Assembly: GCA_903884535.1 (NCBI GenBank)
Contig: CAISEZ010000048.1
Location: forward strand, 1-61,444
Direction: 5' to 3'
DNA length: 61,444 nucleotides
From: an uncultured Verrucomicrobia subdivision 3 bacterium
GTDB taxonomy: Bacteria > Verrucomicrobiota > Verrucomicrobiia > Limisphaerales > UBA11358
Below, in pieces: positions 9,942 to 19,928 of this stretch (position 1 is the stretch's first letter; every line of letters begins with the position of its first letter). Position numbers and translations under genes: made by a program. Under the pieces are notes generated by a model. That model saw nothing but the letters and a program-made list of their open reading frames with translations, made no database searches and had not been told where the DNA came from.

Positions 9942-11726
9942 ATGAAACTTCCTGTCTTCAGCGGTTCCCTTCCCAAAATCGGCATCCGGCCCACGATTGA
10001 CGGCCGGCTCGGCGGCGTCCGCGAGTCGCTCGAAAAGCAGACGATGGACATGGCCAAGTCTGCCGCAAAATTGATTTCGCAAAATCTGTTTTATCCAAAC
10101 GGCAAGCGCGTTGAATGCGTCATCGCCGATACCTGCATCGGCGGCGTCGCCGAGGCCTCGGCCTGCGCCGAAAAATTTGCGCGCGAAAATGTCGGTGTGT
10201 CGCTCACCGTCACGCCGTGCTGGTGCTACGGCAGCGAAACGATGGACATGACGCCTCAGGTTCCGAAAGCTGTTTGGGGCTTCAACGGCACCGAACGGCC
10301 CGGCGCGGTTTATCTCGCGGCGGTGCTCGCCGGCCACACGCAAAAGGGCATTCCGGCGTTCAGCATTTACGGCCACGACGTGCAGGACGGTTCGGACAAA
10401 TCCATTCCCGCCGACGTGCAGGAAAAAATTCTCCGCTTCGCCCGGGCCGGTCTGGCGGTGGCGTTGATGCGCGGCAAATCCTATCTCGGCATGGGCGGCG
10501 TTTCGATGGGCATCGCCGGTTCGATAGTGGATCAGCCGTTCTTTGAGGAATTTTTGGGCATGCGCGTGGAGACGATTGACATGACGGAATTCCTCCGGCG
10601 CATGGACAAAGGCATTTTCGATCCGGCGGAATACAAAAAAGCTTTGAAGTGGACGAAAGAAAATTGTCCCGAAGGCAAGGATTACAACTCGCCAAAGACC
10701 ACGCGTCCGCGCGCGCAGCTTGACAGTGAATGGGAAAAATCCGTCAAGATGGCGCTCATTGCGCGCGACTTGATGGTCGGCAATCCCAAGCTCGCCGAAA
10801 TGGGTTTTGGCGAGGAAGCGCACGGACACAACGCCATCGCGTCCGGTTTTCAGGGCCAGCGTCAATGGACGGATTACCAGCCCAACGGCGATTTCCTCGA
10901 AGCCATTTTAAATACGTCCTTCGACTGGAACGGCATTCGCGCGCCCTACATCGTCGCGACGGAGAATGATTGCCTCAACGGCGCTTCGATGTTGTTTGGC
11001 CATTTGCTCACGAACACCGCGCAGATTTTTGCCGACGTGCGGACCTACTGGAGCGCGGATGCGGTGAAGCGGGTTTCCGGCCACACGCTCGACGGGCACG
11101 CGGCTGGCGGTATTTTGCATCTCATCAATTCCGGCCCGGCCACGCTCGACGGCACCGGTCAGCAGGAAATTAACGGCCAGCCGGCGATGAAACCGTTCTG
11201 GGAAATCTCCAAGGACGAAGCGAAAAAATGTCTCGCCGCGACGACGTGGCATCCGAGCATTACGGAATATTTCCCCGGCGGCGGCTGGAGCACGCGCTTT
11301 CTCACGCGTGGCGGCATGCCGGTGACGATGTGCCGGCTGAATCTCGTCAAAGGACTCGGCCCGGCGCTGCAAATCGCCGAAGGTTTCACGGTGGATCTGC
11401 CGGCGAAAGTTCACGACGCGCTGGATCAGCGCACGAACCCGACGTGGCCGACGACGTGGTTTGCACCGAAACTCACCGGCCACGGTGCCTTCCGCGATGT
11501 CTATTCCGTGATGAACAACTGGGGCGCGAACCACGGCGCGATCAGCTACGGCCACATCGGCGCGGATCTGATTTCGCTCGCGGCGATGCTGCGCATTCCG
11601 GTTTACATGCACAACGTGGCGAACGACCGGGTTTTCCGGCCGAGCAGTTGGGCGGCGTTTGGCACGCAATGCCTGGAAAGCGCCGATTATCGCGCTTGCG
11701 CAAATTTCGGCCCGCTCTACGCTTGA
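9942..11726 (+). CDS. fucI: L-fucose isomerase
   Basis: The 594-aa protein matches the length of FucI (591 aa in E. coli). It converts L-fucose to L-fuculose, or D-arabinose to D-ribulose, with Mn2+. Recognisable family stretches are [20 protein letters not shown] near the N-terminus, [30 protein letters not shown] and [14 protein letters not shown], plus a C-terminal half with [19 protein letters not shown]. No other fucose genes (kinase, aldolase, permease) are next to it, so the pathway would have to be completed elsewhere. Confidence 0.96.
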   Translation: MKLPVFSGSLPKIGIRPTIDGRLGGVRESLEKQTMDMAKSAAKLISQNLFYPNGKRVECVIADTCIGGVAEASACAEKFARENVGVSLTVTPCWCYGSETMDMTPQVPKAVWGFNGTERPGAVYLAAVLAGHTQKGIPAFSIYGHDVQDGSDKSIPADVQEKILRFARAGLAVALMRGKSYLGMGGVSMGIAGSIVDQPFFEEFLGMRVETIDMTEFLRRMDKGIFDPAEYKKALKWTKENCPEGKDYNSPKTTRPRAQLDSEWEKSVKMALIARDLMVGNPKLAEMGFGEEAHGHNAIASGFQGQRQWTDYQPNGDFLEAILNTSFDWNGIRAPYIVATENDCLNGASMLFGHLLTNTAQIFADVRTYWSADAVKRVSGHTLDGHAAGGILHLINSGPATLDGTGQQEINGQPAMKPFWEISKDEAKKCLAATTWHPSITEYFPGGGWSTRFLTRGGMPVTMCRLNLVKGLGPALQIAEGFTVDLPAKVHDALDQRTNPTWPTTWFAPKLTGHGAFRDVYSVMNNWGANHGAISYGHIGADLISLAAMLRIPVYMHNVANDRVFRPSSWAAFGTQCLESADYRACANFGPLYA

Positions 11727-11733
11727 GCGCGGT

Positions 11734-12309
11734 TTGCGCTTCATTTTAAAATTATTTTTCCGCGCGGTCATCAGCGTCATCTTGGTGATGACGCTGGTTG
11801 CCGTTGTCGCTTATTTCTATCCGGAAAAATTTCTGTGCGTGGACAGCGGTCCGGTGGCGTCGGCAGATGTGATCATTCTTTTAGGCGGTGGCAACCACGA
11901 GCGTCCTGGTCGTGCGGCGGAATTATTCCGGCAGCAAGTCGCGCCGCGCATCATCCACACCGGCGAGGGCGATGACGACATCAATCGCCAGTTGTTGCTC
12001 GCGGCGGGTGTTCCGGCCCGCGCCATCGAAATCGAAAATAAATCCACCACGACGCATGAGAACGCGGAATTCACCATCAAGCTTTTGCGCGCGGAAAAAG
12101 TCCGCAGCGCGGTGCTGGTGACGTCGTGGTATCATTCGCGGCGGGCGCTGGCGACGTTTGAGCATTATGCGCCGGAAATAAAATTTTATTCGCGTCCGAC
12201 ATATTACGCCTTCAACCGCAGCGACTGGACGCGGCTAGGCATCAATAAAAAAATGCGACTGGAGTTCGTGAAACTGCCGGCTTATTGGCTTCGTTACGGC
12301 GTGAAATGA
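11734..12309 (+). CDS. YdcF-like DUF218 membrane-anchored protein
   Basis: One N-terminal membrane helix (FFRAVISVILVMTLVAVVAYF) is followed by a DUF218 domain: ADVIILLGGGNHERPGRAAEL, later HTGEG, ENKSTTTHENAEFT and VTSWYHSRRA. These are the conserved DUF218 blocks seen in YdcF, SanA and ElyC, which are linked to envelope biogenesis; the chemical activity is unsettled. There is no good ATG before the helix. TTG 11734 is the best placed start, 8 nt after the fucI stop; ATG 11788 would cut into the helix. Confidence 0.82.
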   Translation: MRFILKLFFRAVISVILVMTLVAVVAYFYPEKFLCVDSGPVASADVIILLGGGNHERPGRAAELFRQQVAPRIIHTGEGDDDINRQLLLAAGVPARAIEIENKSTTTHENAEFTIKLLRAEKVRSAVLVTSWYHSRRALATFEHYAPEIKFYSRPTYYAFNRSDWTRLGINKKMRLEFVKLPAYWLRYGVK

Positions 12310-12449
12310 GCTGGATTTTGCGGGAAGCGGCGGCGTGATTTCCGTGTCAGCCGCAAAAACCTGTAAAATGTTGTTGCACGCGGCGGGAGATTTGTTAATT
12401 TCTGCGTTCCGTTTTTCCAGAACTGGAAAGCGATTTATTTTTAACGCAA

Positions 12450-12848
12450 ATGCCGACGATCAACCAACTGGTCCGCAAGGGCCGCACTAAAGTCAATTAC
12501 AAGTCCAAGTCACCCGCTTTGGAAGGCTCGCCCTTTCGCCGTGGCGTCTGCGTCCAAGTCATGACGCGCACGCCCAAGAAGCCGAACTCGGCCATGCGCA
12601 AAGTAGCCAAAGTTCGCCTGACGAACGGCCACGAAGTCATCGCCTACATCCCGGACGAGGGCCACAATTTGCAGGAGCACAGCATCGTGCTGATCCGCGG
12701 CGGTCGTGTGAAAGATTTGCCCGGTGTGCGTTATCACATCGTGCGCGGAACATTGGACGCCGCCGGCGTGGAAAAACGCCGCGTGAGCCGTTCCAAATAC
12801 GGCGTGAAGAAACCCAAGGCCAAAGCCGCCGCCGCTCCGGCCAAGTAA
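12450..12848 (+). CDS. rpsL: 30S ribosomal protein S12
   Basis: The 132-aa protein starts [12 protein letters not shown] and carries the invariant decoding-centre segments [20 protein letters not shown] and [20 protein letters not shown]. Lys44 and Lys89 equivalents (TPKKPNS, RVKDLPG), the classic streptomycin-resistance positions, are both lysine, the susceptible state. It has a short basic alanine-rich tail. It forms the usual rpsL-rpsG pair with the next gene (17-nt gap), but fusA and tuf do not follow. Confidence 0.98.
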   Translation: MPTINQLVRKGRTKVNYKSKSPALEGSPFRRGVCVQVMTRTPKKPNSAMRKVAKVRLTNGHEVIAYIPDEGHNLQEHSIVLIRGGRVKDLPGVRYHIVRGTLDAAGVEKRRVSRSKYGVKKPKAKAAAAPAK

Positions 12849-12865
12849 ATTTTAACCAATAAATT

Positions 12866-13339
12866 ATGTCTCGCAGACGTCAAGCCACCAAACGCCCGAT
12901 GCTTCCGGACGGCAAGTTCAACAGCGCCCTTGTTTCGCGCCTCGTCAAAACCGTGATGATCTCCGGCAAGAAGAGCACCGCGCAACGCATCGTTTACGGC
13001 GCGTTCGACACCATCTCGGAAAAAAACCCGGCCAGCAACCCGATCGAAATTTTGCAGCGCGCGGTGGACAACGCCAAGCCGCGCATCGAAACCAAGCCCC
13101 GCCGCGTCGGCGGTGCGACGTATCAGGTGCCGCTGGAAATTCCGTCCGACCGCCAGGCCGCGCTCGCGCTGCGCTGGATCGTGGATTTCGCGGATGCTAA
13201 AAAAGGCATGCCGATGAAAGCCGCGCTCGCCACCGAAATTCTCGAAGCCTACGCCGGTCAGGGCAACGCCATCCGCAAACGGGATGAAGTGCATAAGATG
13301 GCGCAGGCGAACAAGGCGTTCGCGCATTTCCGCTGGTAG
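12866..13339 (+). CDS. rpsG: 30S ribosomal protein S7
   Basis: The 157-aa protein begins MSRRRQATKRPMLPDGKF and contains GKKSTAQRIVYGAFDTI and the RRVGGATYQVPLEI segment that binds the 3' major domain of 16S rRNA. It nucleates assembly of the 30S head. It is co-transcribed with rpsL and followed by a strong terminator at 13363. Confidence 0.98.
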   Translation: MSRRRQATKRPMLPDGKFNSALVSRLVKTVMISGKKSTAQRIVYGAFDTISEKNPASNPIEILQRAVDNAKPRIETKPRRVGGATYQVPLEIPSDRQAALALRWIVDFADAKKGMPMKAALATEILEAYAGQGNAIRKRDEVHKMAQANKAFAHFRW

Positions 13340-13362
13340 AAATTTTCGAACTTCGGTTCGAC

Positions 13363-13396
13363 CCAACGCCGAAGCGATCCGCTTCGGCGTTTTTTA
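13363..13396 (+). terminator. Rho-independent terminator of rpsL-rpsG
   Basis: A 12-bp GC-rich stem, AACGCCGAAGCG paired with CGCTTCGGCGTT, with a very short loop is followed by TTTTATTTT. It lies 23 nt after the rpsG stop. The remaining region up to yajC (about 250 bp) shows no further gene or clear site. Confidence 0.92.
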
Positions 13397-13651
13397 TTTT
13401 GAAGTGAAATTGATTGGTGGTTTAAACGCGAGCCACGCGAACTGCACGCCGGAAAAATTATTTTTTTGGGCTTGATTTCGTGAGGTCCGTGTATTTCGTG
13501 GATTAATTAATCCGGTTTCATCGGCCAGATTTTTTATTTGGCGGTGGTTTACTGGCAATCCGACCGAAACGCGGTTGAGGAACAAATCTCCGGCCAATAA
13601 ATCTTGCCTTTTGCCGCAGGTTTCCTAAATTGTCCGACCGTTTTTTCATTT

Positions 13652-13996
13652 ATGTACATAACCTGTTTCACCGAAATTTTAGCGATGGCAACCCCGCCAT
13701 CCAACGGCCAGCCCGGCACGCAGCCGAATCCGCTGATGTCGTTTCTGCCGATGATCCTGCTGGTCGTCGTTTTCTATTTCATCCTTATCCGCCCGCAGCA
13801 GCAACGCGCCAAGCAGCAGACTAAAATGCTGGCCGAACTCAAGTCCGGCGACAAGGTGGTCACCGCCAGTGGCATCATCGGCGTGGTCATTACGGTCAAA
13901 GACAAATCCGTTTCGCTCCGCTCCGCCGATGCCAAATTTGAAGTCACCAAGGCGTCCGTCACTGAAATTCTCGACGCCAGCACTCCCACCGAATAA
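13652..13996 (+). CDS. yajC: Preprotein translocase subunit YajC
   Basis: The protein is about 114 aa with a single membrane helix (MSFLPMILLVVVFYFILIRPQQQR). The PQQQRAKQQ motif right after the helix and the KSGDKVVTASGIIGVV block are diagnostic of YajC. It is an accessory of SecDF in the Sec translocon. It lies 15 nt before secDF on the same strand. Two starts are plausible, ATG 13652 and ATG 13685; neither has a clear Shine-Dalgarno sequence. Confidence 0.92.
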   Translation: MYITCFTEILAMATPPSNGQPGTQPNPLMSFLPMILLVVVFYFILIRPQQQRAKQQTKMLAELKSGDKVVTASGIIGVVITVKDKSVSLRSADAKFEVTKASVTEILDASTPTE

Positions 13997-14011
13997 TTTT
14001 TAAAAATAGTC

Positions 14012-16564
14012 ATGAAGCAAAATAATCTGGGCCGGTTCATCCTCGTCATCTGCATCGTTCTTTGGGCGCTGTTCGAAATTTATCCGCCGTCGTCGCGCGA
14101 TTTGATTTCGGAATTTTCGCGCCGCGCGGAAAATCAGGACGCCACGTTCAAAAATATTCAGGCGCGGATTGCCGAGGTTCAAAAAACCGGCACGACCAGC
14201 GAGTTCGCCGTGCTGCAAACCGCCATCGGCACGAACGACATCCAGAAATATTTTCCGTTTGTCGCCGCGAACAACCAGATTTACCCGAACACATTTATTT
14301 TGAACCGGCTCCAGCGTGATGCTTCCGGCAAGATCAAACTGGGCCTGGATTTGCAGGGCGGCACGTCGTTCCTCGTTTCCATGGACACGAATGTTCTGCT
14401 CGCGGCGGAAAGCACCAACAGCGTCCGCAACAGTGCGGATGTGACGAGCGCGGCGTTGTCGCAGGCGGTCGAAGTGTTACGCAAACGCATTGACCGTTTC
14501 GGCGTGGCCGAACCAGTGATTCAATCCGCCGGTGGCAACCGCATTTTGATCCAGTTGCCCGGCCTTTCGCAGTCCGACAAGGAAAGCGCGAAACAGCAAA
14601 TTCAAAAGACCGCGTATCTCGAATTCCGCATGGTCAATGACAACAGCGACGAAATCGTCCGCAACGGCGAGCCAATTCCCGCCGGCTATCAATTGCTCAA
14701 ACACGTCTCGCAAAAGCCGGACGGCAAGGCTTCCATCGAGCAGGTGATTGTCCGCAAGAAAGCGGAGAACGGTCTGGCTGGCGACATCATCAAAAATTCC
14801 ATGGTCGTCCGCGGCAACCTCGGCGAACCGCAGATTGACTTCACGCTCACCGACGACGGCGCGAAACGGTTTGGCGAAACCACCCGCGAAAATGTCGGCC
14901 ACCGGCTGGCGATTATTTTGGACGGAGAACTGTATTCCGCGCCGAACATTCAAAGCCCGATTGAAACCGGCAACGGCCAGATCACCGGCAATTATTCGAT
15001 TGAAGAAGCGATGGAACTGGCGAATGTTTTGCAGAATCCGCTGAAGGCGCCGTTGCACATTGATTATTCCAGCGATGTGGATCCGACGCTCGGCAAAGAC
15101 TCGATCCGCAGCGGCGTGCAAGCGTCGATCTGGGCCGTCATTTTTGTGGCCGGCTTCATGTTGATTTATTACCGCCTCGCCGGTATCGCCGCGAACGTCG
15201 CGCTCGTCACCAACATTATCATTTTGTTCGGCGTCATGTGCTCGGTCGGCACGACGCTCACATTGCCCGGCATCGCGGGCATGGTGCTCACCGTCGGCAT
15301 GGCGGTGGACGCGAACGTGTTGATCTACGAACGCATCCGCGAAGAACTCGCCAAGGGCAAATCCCTGCGCGGCGCGATTGACGCCGGCTATGCCCGCGCC
15401 TTCGGCACGATTTTCGATTCGCACGTCACAACGCTCATCTCGTCCATCATTTTGATTTTCATGGGCACCGGCGAAATCAAGGGCTTCGGTGTAACGCTGA
15501 CCATCGGCGTGGCGGCGAGTTTGTTCACCGCGTTGGTGGTGACGCGCCTCATTTTCAACTTCATGCTCGACCGAAATATGATCGCCTCGCTGTCTATGAT
15601 GCACGTCATCAAGAGCGCCAAGATTAATTTCATGGGCGTGGCCAAGCCGCTGTTCATCCTGTCGTGGGCGTTTGTGGTCCTCTCGCTGGGCTTTGGTGTC
15701 ATGCGCGGTGAAAAATTGTTCGGCGTGGATTTCCTCGGCGGTGACAGCACGATGTTCAGCTACGCGCAAAAAGTCGGCGTGGACGAAATCCGTTCCGTGC
15801 TGACCGCGACCGGCGAAAAAGATTCGCAGATTCAATACCAAAAGGACATCGGCAGCGGCACCGAAACGTTGCGCATCACCACTTCCGCCGGCTCGGAACC
15901 GAAAATCGAAACCGCGTTGCTCGCCAAATTCCCGGCCGCGCAGTTTAAGGTGATGAGCAAGCAGCAGGTTGGTGCCACGATTGGCGCGGAGATTCAGCGC
16001 TCGGCCATCATCGCGTCGCTGCTATCCCTGTTCGGCATTCTGGTTTATGTGTCGTTCCGCTATGAATTTTCCTTCGCCGCCGCCGCCGTCATTGCCGTGC
16101 TGCACGACGTGCTGCTGGCCATCGGCTGCTACTGCATTGCGAATTATATTTCCGGCCGCGAGTTCAACGCCACCGTCGTCGCCGCGATTTTGACCATCAT
16201 CGGTTTCTCGATCAACGACAAGATCGTCATCTTCGATCGTATTCGCGAACAGCTGAAGCTCGGCGTGCGCGGGTCGTTCGAGGAGATCATCAACATGTCG
16301 CTCAACCAGACCTTGAGCCGCACCATCATCACCAGCGGCACGGTATTGCTGGCGACCGGCGCGCTGTTCGTCTGGGGTGGTGGCGTGATCAACGACTTCG
16401 CCTTCACCTTCCTCATCGGCATCATCACCGGCACCTATTCGTCCATTTACGTGGCGAGCTGGATTGTGCTCAAGTGGCACAAAGGCGAACGCCCGAACAT
16501 CGGTGCCTCGCAGGTCACGATTCAAAACGCCGGCTCAGTTGCCGCTTCCGCCAAGCCCGAATAA
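14012..16564 (+). CDS. secDF: Protein translocase subunit SecDF (fused)
   Basis: SecD and SecF are joined in one 850-aa chain, as in several phyla including Bacteroidota and Verrucomicrobiota. The SecD half has the P1 head with KIKLGLDLQGGTSFLVSMD, and the membrane motif GMVLTVGMAVDANVLIYERI with the proton-path Asp. The SecF half begins near residue 540 with FGVDFLGGDSTMF and has the matching ILTIIGFSINDKIVIFDRIR motif. There are about twelve membrane helices. It uses the proton motive force to pull secreted proteins through SecYEG. It forms an operon with yajC. Confidence 0.97.
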   Translation: MKQNNLGRFILVICIVLWALFEIYPPSSRDLISEFSRRAENQDATFKNIQARIAEVQKTGTTSEFAVLQTAIGTNDIQKYFPFVAANNQIYPNTFILNRLQRDASGKIKLGLDLQGGTSFLVSMDTNVLLAAESTNSVRNSADVTSAALSQAVEVLRKRIDRFGVAEPVIQSAGGNRILIQLPGLSQSDKESAKQQIQKTAYLEFRMVNDNSDEIVRNGEPIPAGYQLLKHVSQKPDGKASIEQVIVRKKAENGLAGDIIKNSMVVRGNLGEPQIDFTLTDDGAKRFGETTRENVGHRLAIILDGELYSAPNIQSPIETGNGQITGNYSIEEAMELANVLQNPLKAPLHIDYSSDVDPTLGKDSIRSGVQASIWAVIFVAGFMLIYYRLAGIAANVALVTNIIILFGVMCSVGTTLTLPGIAGMVLTVGMAVDANVLIYERIREELAKGKSLRGAIDAGYARAFGTIFDSHVTTLISSIILIFMGTGEIKGFGVTLTIGVAASLFTALVVTRLIFNFMLDRNMIASLSMMHVIKSAKINFMGVAKPLFILSWAFVVLSLGFGVMRGEKLFGVDFLGGDSTMFSYAQKVGVDEIRSVLTATGEKDSQIQYQKDIGSGTETLRITTSAGSEPKIETALLAKFPAAQFKVMSKQQVGATIGAEIQRSAIIASLLSLFGILVYVSFRYEFSFAAAAVIAVLHDVLLAIGCYCIANYISGREFNATVVAAILTIIGFSINDKIVIFDRIREQLKLGVRGSFEEIINMSLNQTLSRTIITSGTVLLATGALFVWGGGVINDFAFTFLIGIITGTYSSIYVASWIVLKWHKGERPNIGASQVTIQNAGSVAASAKPE

Positions 16565-16570
16565 GCCGCC

Positions 16571-17536
16571 ATGCTTGGTCTTGTTGAAATCACGCCATGG
16601 CATTGGGCGGGTTTCATTCTGGCCGTCATTTTTTTCATCGCGCTCGATCTCGGCCTGTTTCATCGCGGTTCAAGCGTCATTAAGTTCAAGGAAGCGATTG
16701 TATGGAGCACCATTTGGTTCACGCTGGCGCTGGCTTTTGCCGGGCTGATGCTTTACTGGCGTGGGCATGAGGAGGCTGTGCAGTTCGTGACTGGCTACCT
16801 GATTGAACTGTCGCTGTCGCTCGACAACCTGCTGGTCATCGCGGTGATTTTTTCGACCTTCCGCGTGCCAGCGGAATTTCAATATCGGGTGCTCGTCTGG
16901 GGCATTCTCGGCGCGCTGGTGATGCGTGGCGCGATGATCATCGGCGGCGCAGCTTTGATTCAACGGTTCGAATGGGTGCTGTATTTCTTCGGTGCCTTTC
17001 TTGTTTTCGCCGGTATTAAAATGCTTTTCGCCGGCAAAGATCATGTTGAGCCGGAAAAGAACCTGGTGGTGCGGCTGGCGCGCAAACTGTTTCCGGTCGC
17101 GCCGGCGCTGGCCGGAAATAAATTCCTGACGCGGTTCAACGGCAAAAATGCGCTTACGCCGCTCGCGCTGGTGCTGCTGGTCATTGAGACGACGGATCTG
17201 TTGTTCGCTGTGGATTCGGTGCCTGCAGTTTTTTCCGTCACGCGCAACGCCTTCATCGTTTTCACTTCGAACGTCTTTGCCATTCTCGGTTTGCGTTCGC
17301 TGTATTTTTTGCTGGCCGGTGCGCTGGGCTTGTTCCGCTACCTGAAAATCGGCTTGTCCATCGTGCTGGTTTTTATCGGTGGCAAAATGCTGCTCGACCC
17401 GCATGAAACGGCCGCGAAATGGTATCAGCTAGAAATCTCTACCGGCGTCTCGCTGCTCGTTGTAGCGGCCATCATTTCCATCAGCATTGCGCTTTCCGTC
17501 ACCGCCGCGCGGCGGGAAAAAGAGTTTGCAAAATAA
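16571..17536 (+). CDS. TerC/Alx-family integral membrane protein
   Basis: The 321-aa protein has about nine membrane helices. TerC signatures are visible: an N-terminal FIALDLGLFHRG helix, ELSLSLDNLLVIAVIF with paired acidic residues, and VIETTDLLFAVDSVPAVFSVT. The family is linked to tellurite resistance and, for Alx, to manganese export and alkaline response. It starts 6 nt after secDF, suggesting read-through or coupling; TerC-family proteins have been reported to help metallate exoenzymes at the Sec translocon in Bacillus, which would fit this neighbourhood. Confidence 0.92.
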   Translation: MLGLVEITPWHWAGFILAVIFFIALDLGLFHRGSSVIKFKEAIVWSTIWFTLALAFAGLMLYWRGHEEAVQFVTGYLIELSLSLDNLLVIAVIFSTFRVPAEFQYRVLVWGILGALVMRGAMIIGGAALIQRFEWVLYFFGAFLVFAGIKMLFAGKDHVEPEKNLVVRLARKLFPVAPALAGNKFLTRFNGKNALTPLALVLLVIETTDLLFAVDSVPAVFSVTRNAFIVFTSNVFAILGLRSLYFLLAGALGLFRYLKIGLSIVLVFIGGKMLLDPHETAAKWYQLEISTGVSLLVVAAIISISIALSVTAARREKEFAK

Positions 17537-17586
17537 TTTCGGACGGGTGGCAGATCAATGCCAGAAAGCGGGATGCCCGAACTAAA

Positions 17587-18093
17587 ATGAACGAATCCAT
17601 TGACCAACTCTGTCCGAACTGCGGCCTGTGCTGTGACAGCACGCTGTTCGCCGACGTGGAACTGCGCGCGGGCGACGACGCGAAGCAGCTGGCGAAACTT
17701 GGATTGACGCTGGAGCAGAAAACCAAAAGCAAGGTGGCCTTCGCGCAGCCGTGCGCGTGCTTTGACGGCAAACTGTGCGGCATCTACCATGACCGGCCGA
17801 AACGCTGCCGGACGTTTGAATGCGGCTTGTTGAAAAAAGTGGAAGCGGGCGAACTAACGGCTGGCGCGGCGTTGAAGAAAATTTTCGAAGCCAAGCGGCA
17901 CGCGGAAAAAGTGCGCCAACTGCTGCGGTCGCTCGGCCAGTGCGACGAGCGGATGGCGCTGACGCACCGTTACACCGAGGTGATGAGCGGTCCAGTGGAC
18001 TTTTCCAACGAGGACGATGCGGAAAGCCGCGGCGAATTAATGGTGGCCGTAAATGATTTAATGACTTTGCTGCAGCGGGGTTTTCTCCGCTGA
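17587..18093 (+). CDS. YkgJ-family cysteine-cluster protein
   Basis: The 168-aa protein starts MNESIDQLCPNCGLCC at ATG 17587; the longer upstream frame is rejected because the family motif begins here. Cys residues in CPNCGLCC and later CACFDGKLCGIYHDRPKRC and FEC form the CxxCxxCC ... C ... C pattern of YkgJ/UPF0153 proteins, thought to bind a metal ion or Fe-S cluster. The function of the family is not settled. The C-terminal part is helical and charged. It follows the TerC gene by 50 nt on the same strand. Confidence 0.82.
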   Translation: MNESIDQLCPNCGLCCDSTLFADVELRAGDDAKQLAKLGLTLEQKTKSKVAFAQPCACFDGKLCGIYHDRPKRCRTFECGLLKKVEAGELTAGAALKKIFEAKRHAEKVRQLLRSLGQCDERMALTHRYTEVMSGPVDFSNEDDAESRGELMVAVNDLMTLLQRGFLR

Positions 18094-18096
18094 TTC

Positions 18097-19851
18097 TCAC
18101 GCCGTCACGCCGATGTCCTTCGCGATCTTGTCGGCGGAGTCTGGGTCCACCCATTTCACCAGCGCGATGAAGTTGACGAGCGCCGGGCTGTCGGCTTTGA
18201 CCTTGAACAGATTTTTCAGCGCATGCACGACGCGGGCGTAAGTGGCGGCATATTTTTCGTGCGTGAGCCGGTTGGCGTAGGATTCCAAAACAGCGCGCGC
18301 CACCGGGTCGGTCTGACCGTCCGGCAAATAAGGCAACAGACAGAAAACGCGGACGAACACCATCGGGTCGGATTCGGCGAGCGTCAACCAGCTCTGCTTG
18401 ACTTCGTCGTCGTCAAATTTTGCGTGCAGCCGTTTGCGGATCGCCAAGGTGACATCGTTCGGCGTGGCGCGGTTGGCGATCAAGCCTTTGATGTGTTCCC
18501 AACTGTTTTCCTCGACCACGGCGGCGGCTTCTACTTTGGGTGTGATTTCCGCCTCGGGCAGACCGAGCTGTTTCGCGATGGCTTTGCCGAGCGGTTCCGC
18601 CTCTTCCTTGCGCACCTTGCCGGAATTCATCATCGCGCGGATGATGACCTTCTGACGGTCGGCGGCCAGCAGGCGCAACACGGCGGCAAAGGTTTCGGGG
18701 CGCGGAACTTTTTCCAACGCGAGGAGATGCCGGACGAATTCGGCGGTCAGCGGATCATGCTCGTTGAAACTGGCCGCGCGATAGGTGAGCACCAGCCGCT
18801 GCGTTTTGGCGAGTCCGCTGGACTTGCCGAAATTATTGATGACCGCATTTCGATAGTCGGCGCTGACGATGAACGCCAACAACGCCTCCGCCTGCAAAAT
18901 CAATTTTTCGTCTGGAATATCCGAGTCGCTGCACGTCACGAGCTGTTCGATCAAAGGCGGCAGGCGCTGCGCAAAAATAATGTCCGGCGACTCCGTGTTT
19001 TGATTTTCGTAGTAATGCAGCAGCTCCAGCACGAACGACAGTTTCAGAAACGCGATTTTTTGCGCCCGCGCCGAGCGGCTGTTGCGGATGCGCTGGTGCA
19101 ACGCGACCAACTCATTGCGCTTGGCGGCACAGGCGTTTGGATTTTGCTGAAACAGCGCTTCAAAATCCGGCGCAAAACCGAGCAGCACTTCCGCCAGCTT
19201 GGGCCGCGGATTGAACTTCGGGTCGGTCGTCAGGTCCTTGAAAAAAATCAGCGCTTCCTCGCCGAAGTCCTGCACGATTTTTTCGCGCGGAATCTGGCCT
19301 TTCACAAAACACCGGCTGGCGCGAACCACGGTCGGCGAAAAAAATGTTTCCGGCTGCGCGACCAGCGCTTGCAGCATCGTCGCGTCCAACGGCGCATCCA
19401 GCTTGATGAGTTCCTCGATCAGCGGTTGGATGGCGGCGTTGAGGTCGCGCTTGGTTTTGTCCAGCGCCTTGAGGATGGCGGGCTGGAGCATGGTGTCGTC
19501 GTTTTTACCGTGCAACAGCGCGGCGCTGATGTCGCCCACTTGGACGTTGTGTTCCACCAGCCGCGAAACCACCACGCCGATGTCATTGATCGGCAGTTTG
19601 CTCACCAGCGTCGTCAGCAGGTTCACCAGATCGCCGTGGGATTTTTTCCGGTATTCAATCGCGCGTTCCACCAATTGGCGCAGCGCCTTGTTTTCGTGTT
19701 CGAGCGCCGCATTGCCGGTCTCCAACTGCTCCACGCGCAAGGTCAGGTCGTGCCATGACTTTTGGATTTCATCCACGGACGCGACCGGGCTGGTGCCATT
19801 CTCGGTTTGTGCCATGAAGTTATATTCATCCATCGGCGGAATTCTGGCCAT
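18097..19851 (-). CDS. Unrecognised 584-aa cytoplasmic helical protein
   Basis: I do not recognise this family. A coiled-coil stretch lies near residues 30-60 (KSWHDLTLRVEQLETGNAAL ... LRQLVERAI). The rest appears almost wholly alpha-helical, with repeated helix-turn patterns like HEAT-type scaffolds. It has no signal peptide, membrane helix or enzyme motif. I place the start at ATG 19851, because the aspC terminator lies just upstream (19883-19908) and longer reading would run through it; ATG 19833 and 19815 are alternatives. It converges on the YkgJ gene with 3 bp between the stops. Codon use is like its neighbours. Confidence 0.75.
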   Translation of the reverse strand: MARIPPMDEYNFMAQTENGTSPVASVDEIQKSWHDLTLRVEQLETGNAALEHENKALRQLVERAIEYRKKSHGDLVNLLTTLVSKLPINDIGVVVSRLVEHNVQVGDISAALLHGKNDDTMLQPAILKALDKTKRDLNAAIQPLIEELIKLDAPLDATMLQALVAQPETFFSPTVVRASRCFVKGQIPREKIVQDFGEEALIFFKDLTTDPKFNPRPKLAEVLLGFAPDFEALFQQNPNACAAKRNELVALHQRIRNSRSARAQKIAFLKLSFVLELLHYYENQNTESPDIIFAQRLPPLIEQLVTCSDSDIPDEKLILQAEALLAFIVSADYRNAVINNFGKSSGLAKTQRLVLTYRAASFNEHDPLTAEFVRHLLALEKVPRPETFAAVLRLLAADRQKVIIRAMMNSGKVRKEEAEPLGKAIAKQLGLPEAEITPKVEAAAVVEENSWEHIKGLIANRATPNDVTLAIRKRLHAKFDDDEVKQSWLTLAESDPMVFVRVFCLLPYLPDGQTDPVARAVLESYANRLTHEKYAATYARVVHALKNLFKVKADSPALVNFIALVKWVDPDSADKIAKDIGVTA

Positions 19852-19882
19852 CCCTTTTTTGCGCTTTGAAACGACAAATAAA

Positions 19883-19908
19883 AAAAGCCGCGATCGCTCG
19901 CGGCTTTT
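19883..19908 (-). terminator. Rho-independent terminator of the aminotransferase gene
   Basis: An 11-bp stem AAAAGCCGCGA/TCGCGGCTTTT with a 4-nt loop is followed on the minus strand by TTTATTTG. It lies 20 nt after the aminotransferase stop and upstream of the 584-aa gene, so that gene probably has its own promoter. Confidence 0.88.
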
Positions 19909-19928
19909 GGGTTTGATGGGAATAAAAT

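Noticed and set aside
14477..15841. 454-codon minus-strand open frame opposite secDF
   Set aside because: The His/Arg/Asp-rich composition is that of antisense reading of a membrane-protein gene; no start signal or motif.
18223..19758. 511-codon plus-strand frame opposite the unrecognised 584-aa gene
   Set aside because: I compared both strands because the sense gene is unknown. The minus-strand product has a balanced composition, a helical pattern and a terminator-bounded start; the plus-strand product is extremely Arg/Gln/Phe-rich, as shadows are.
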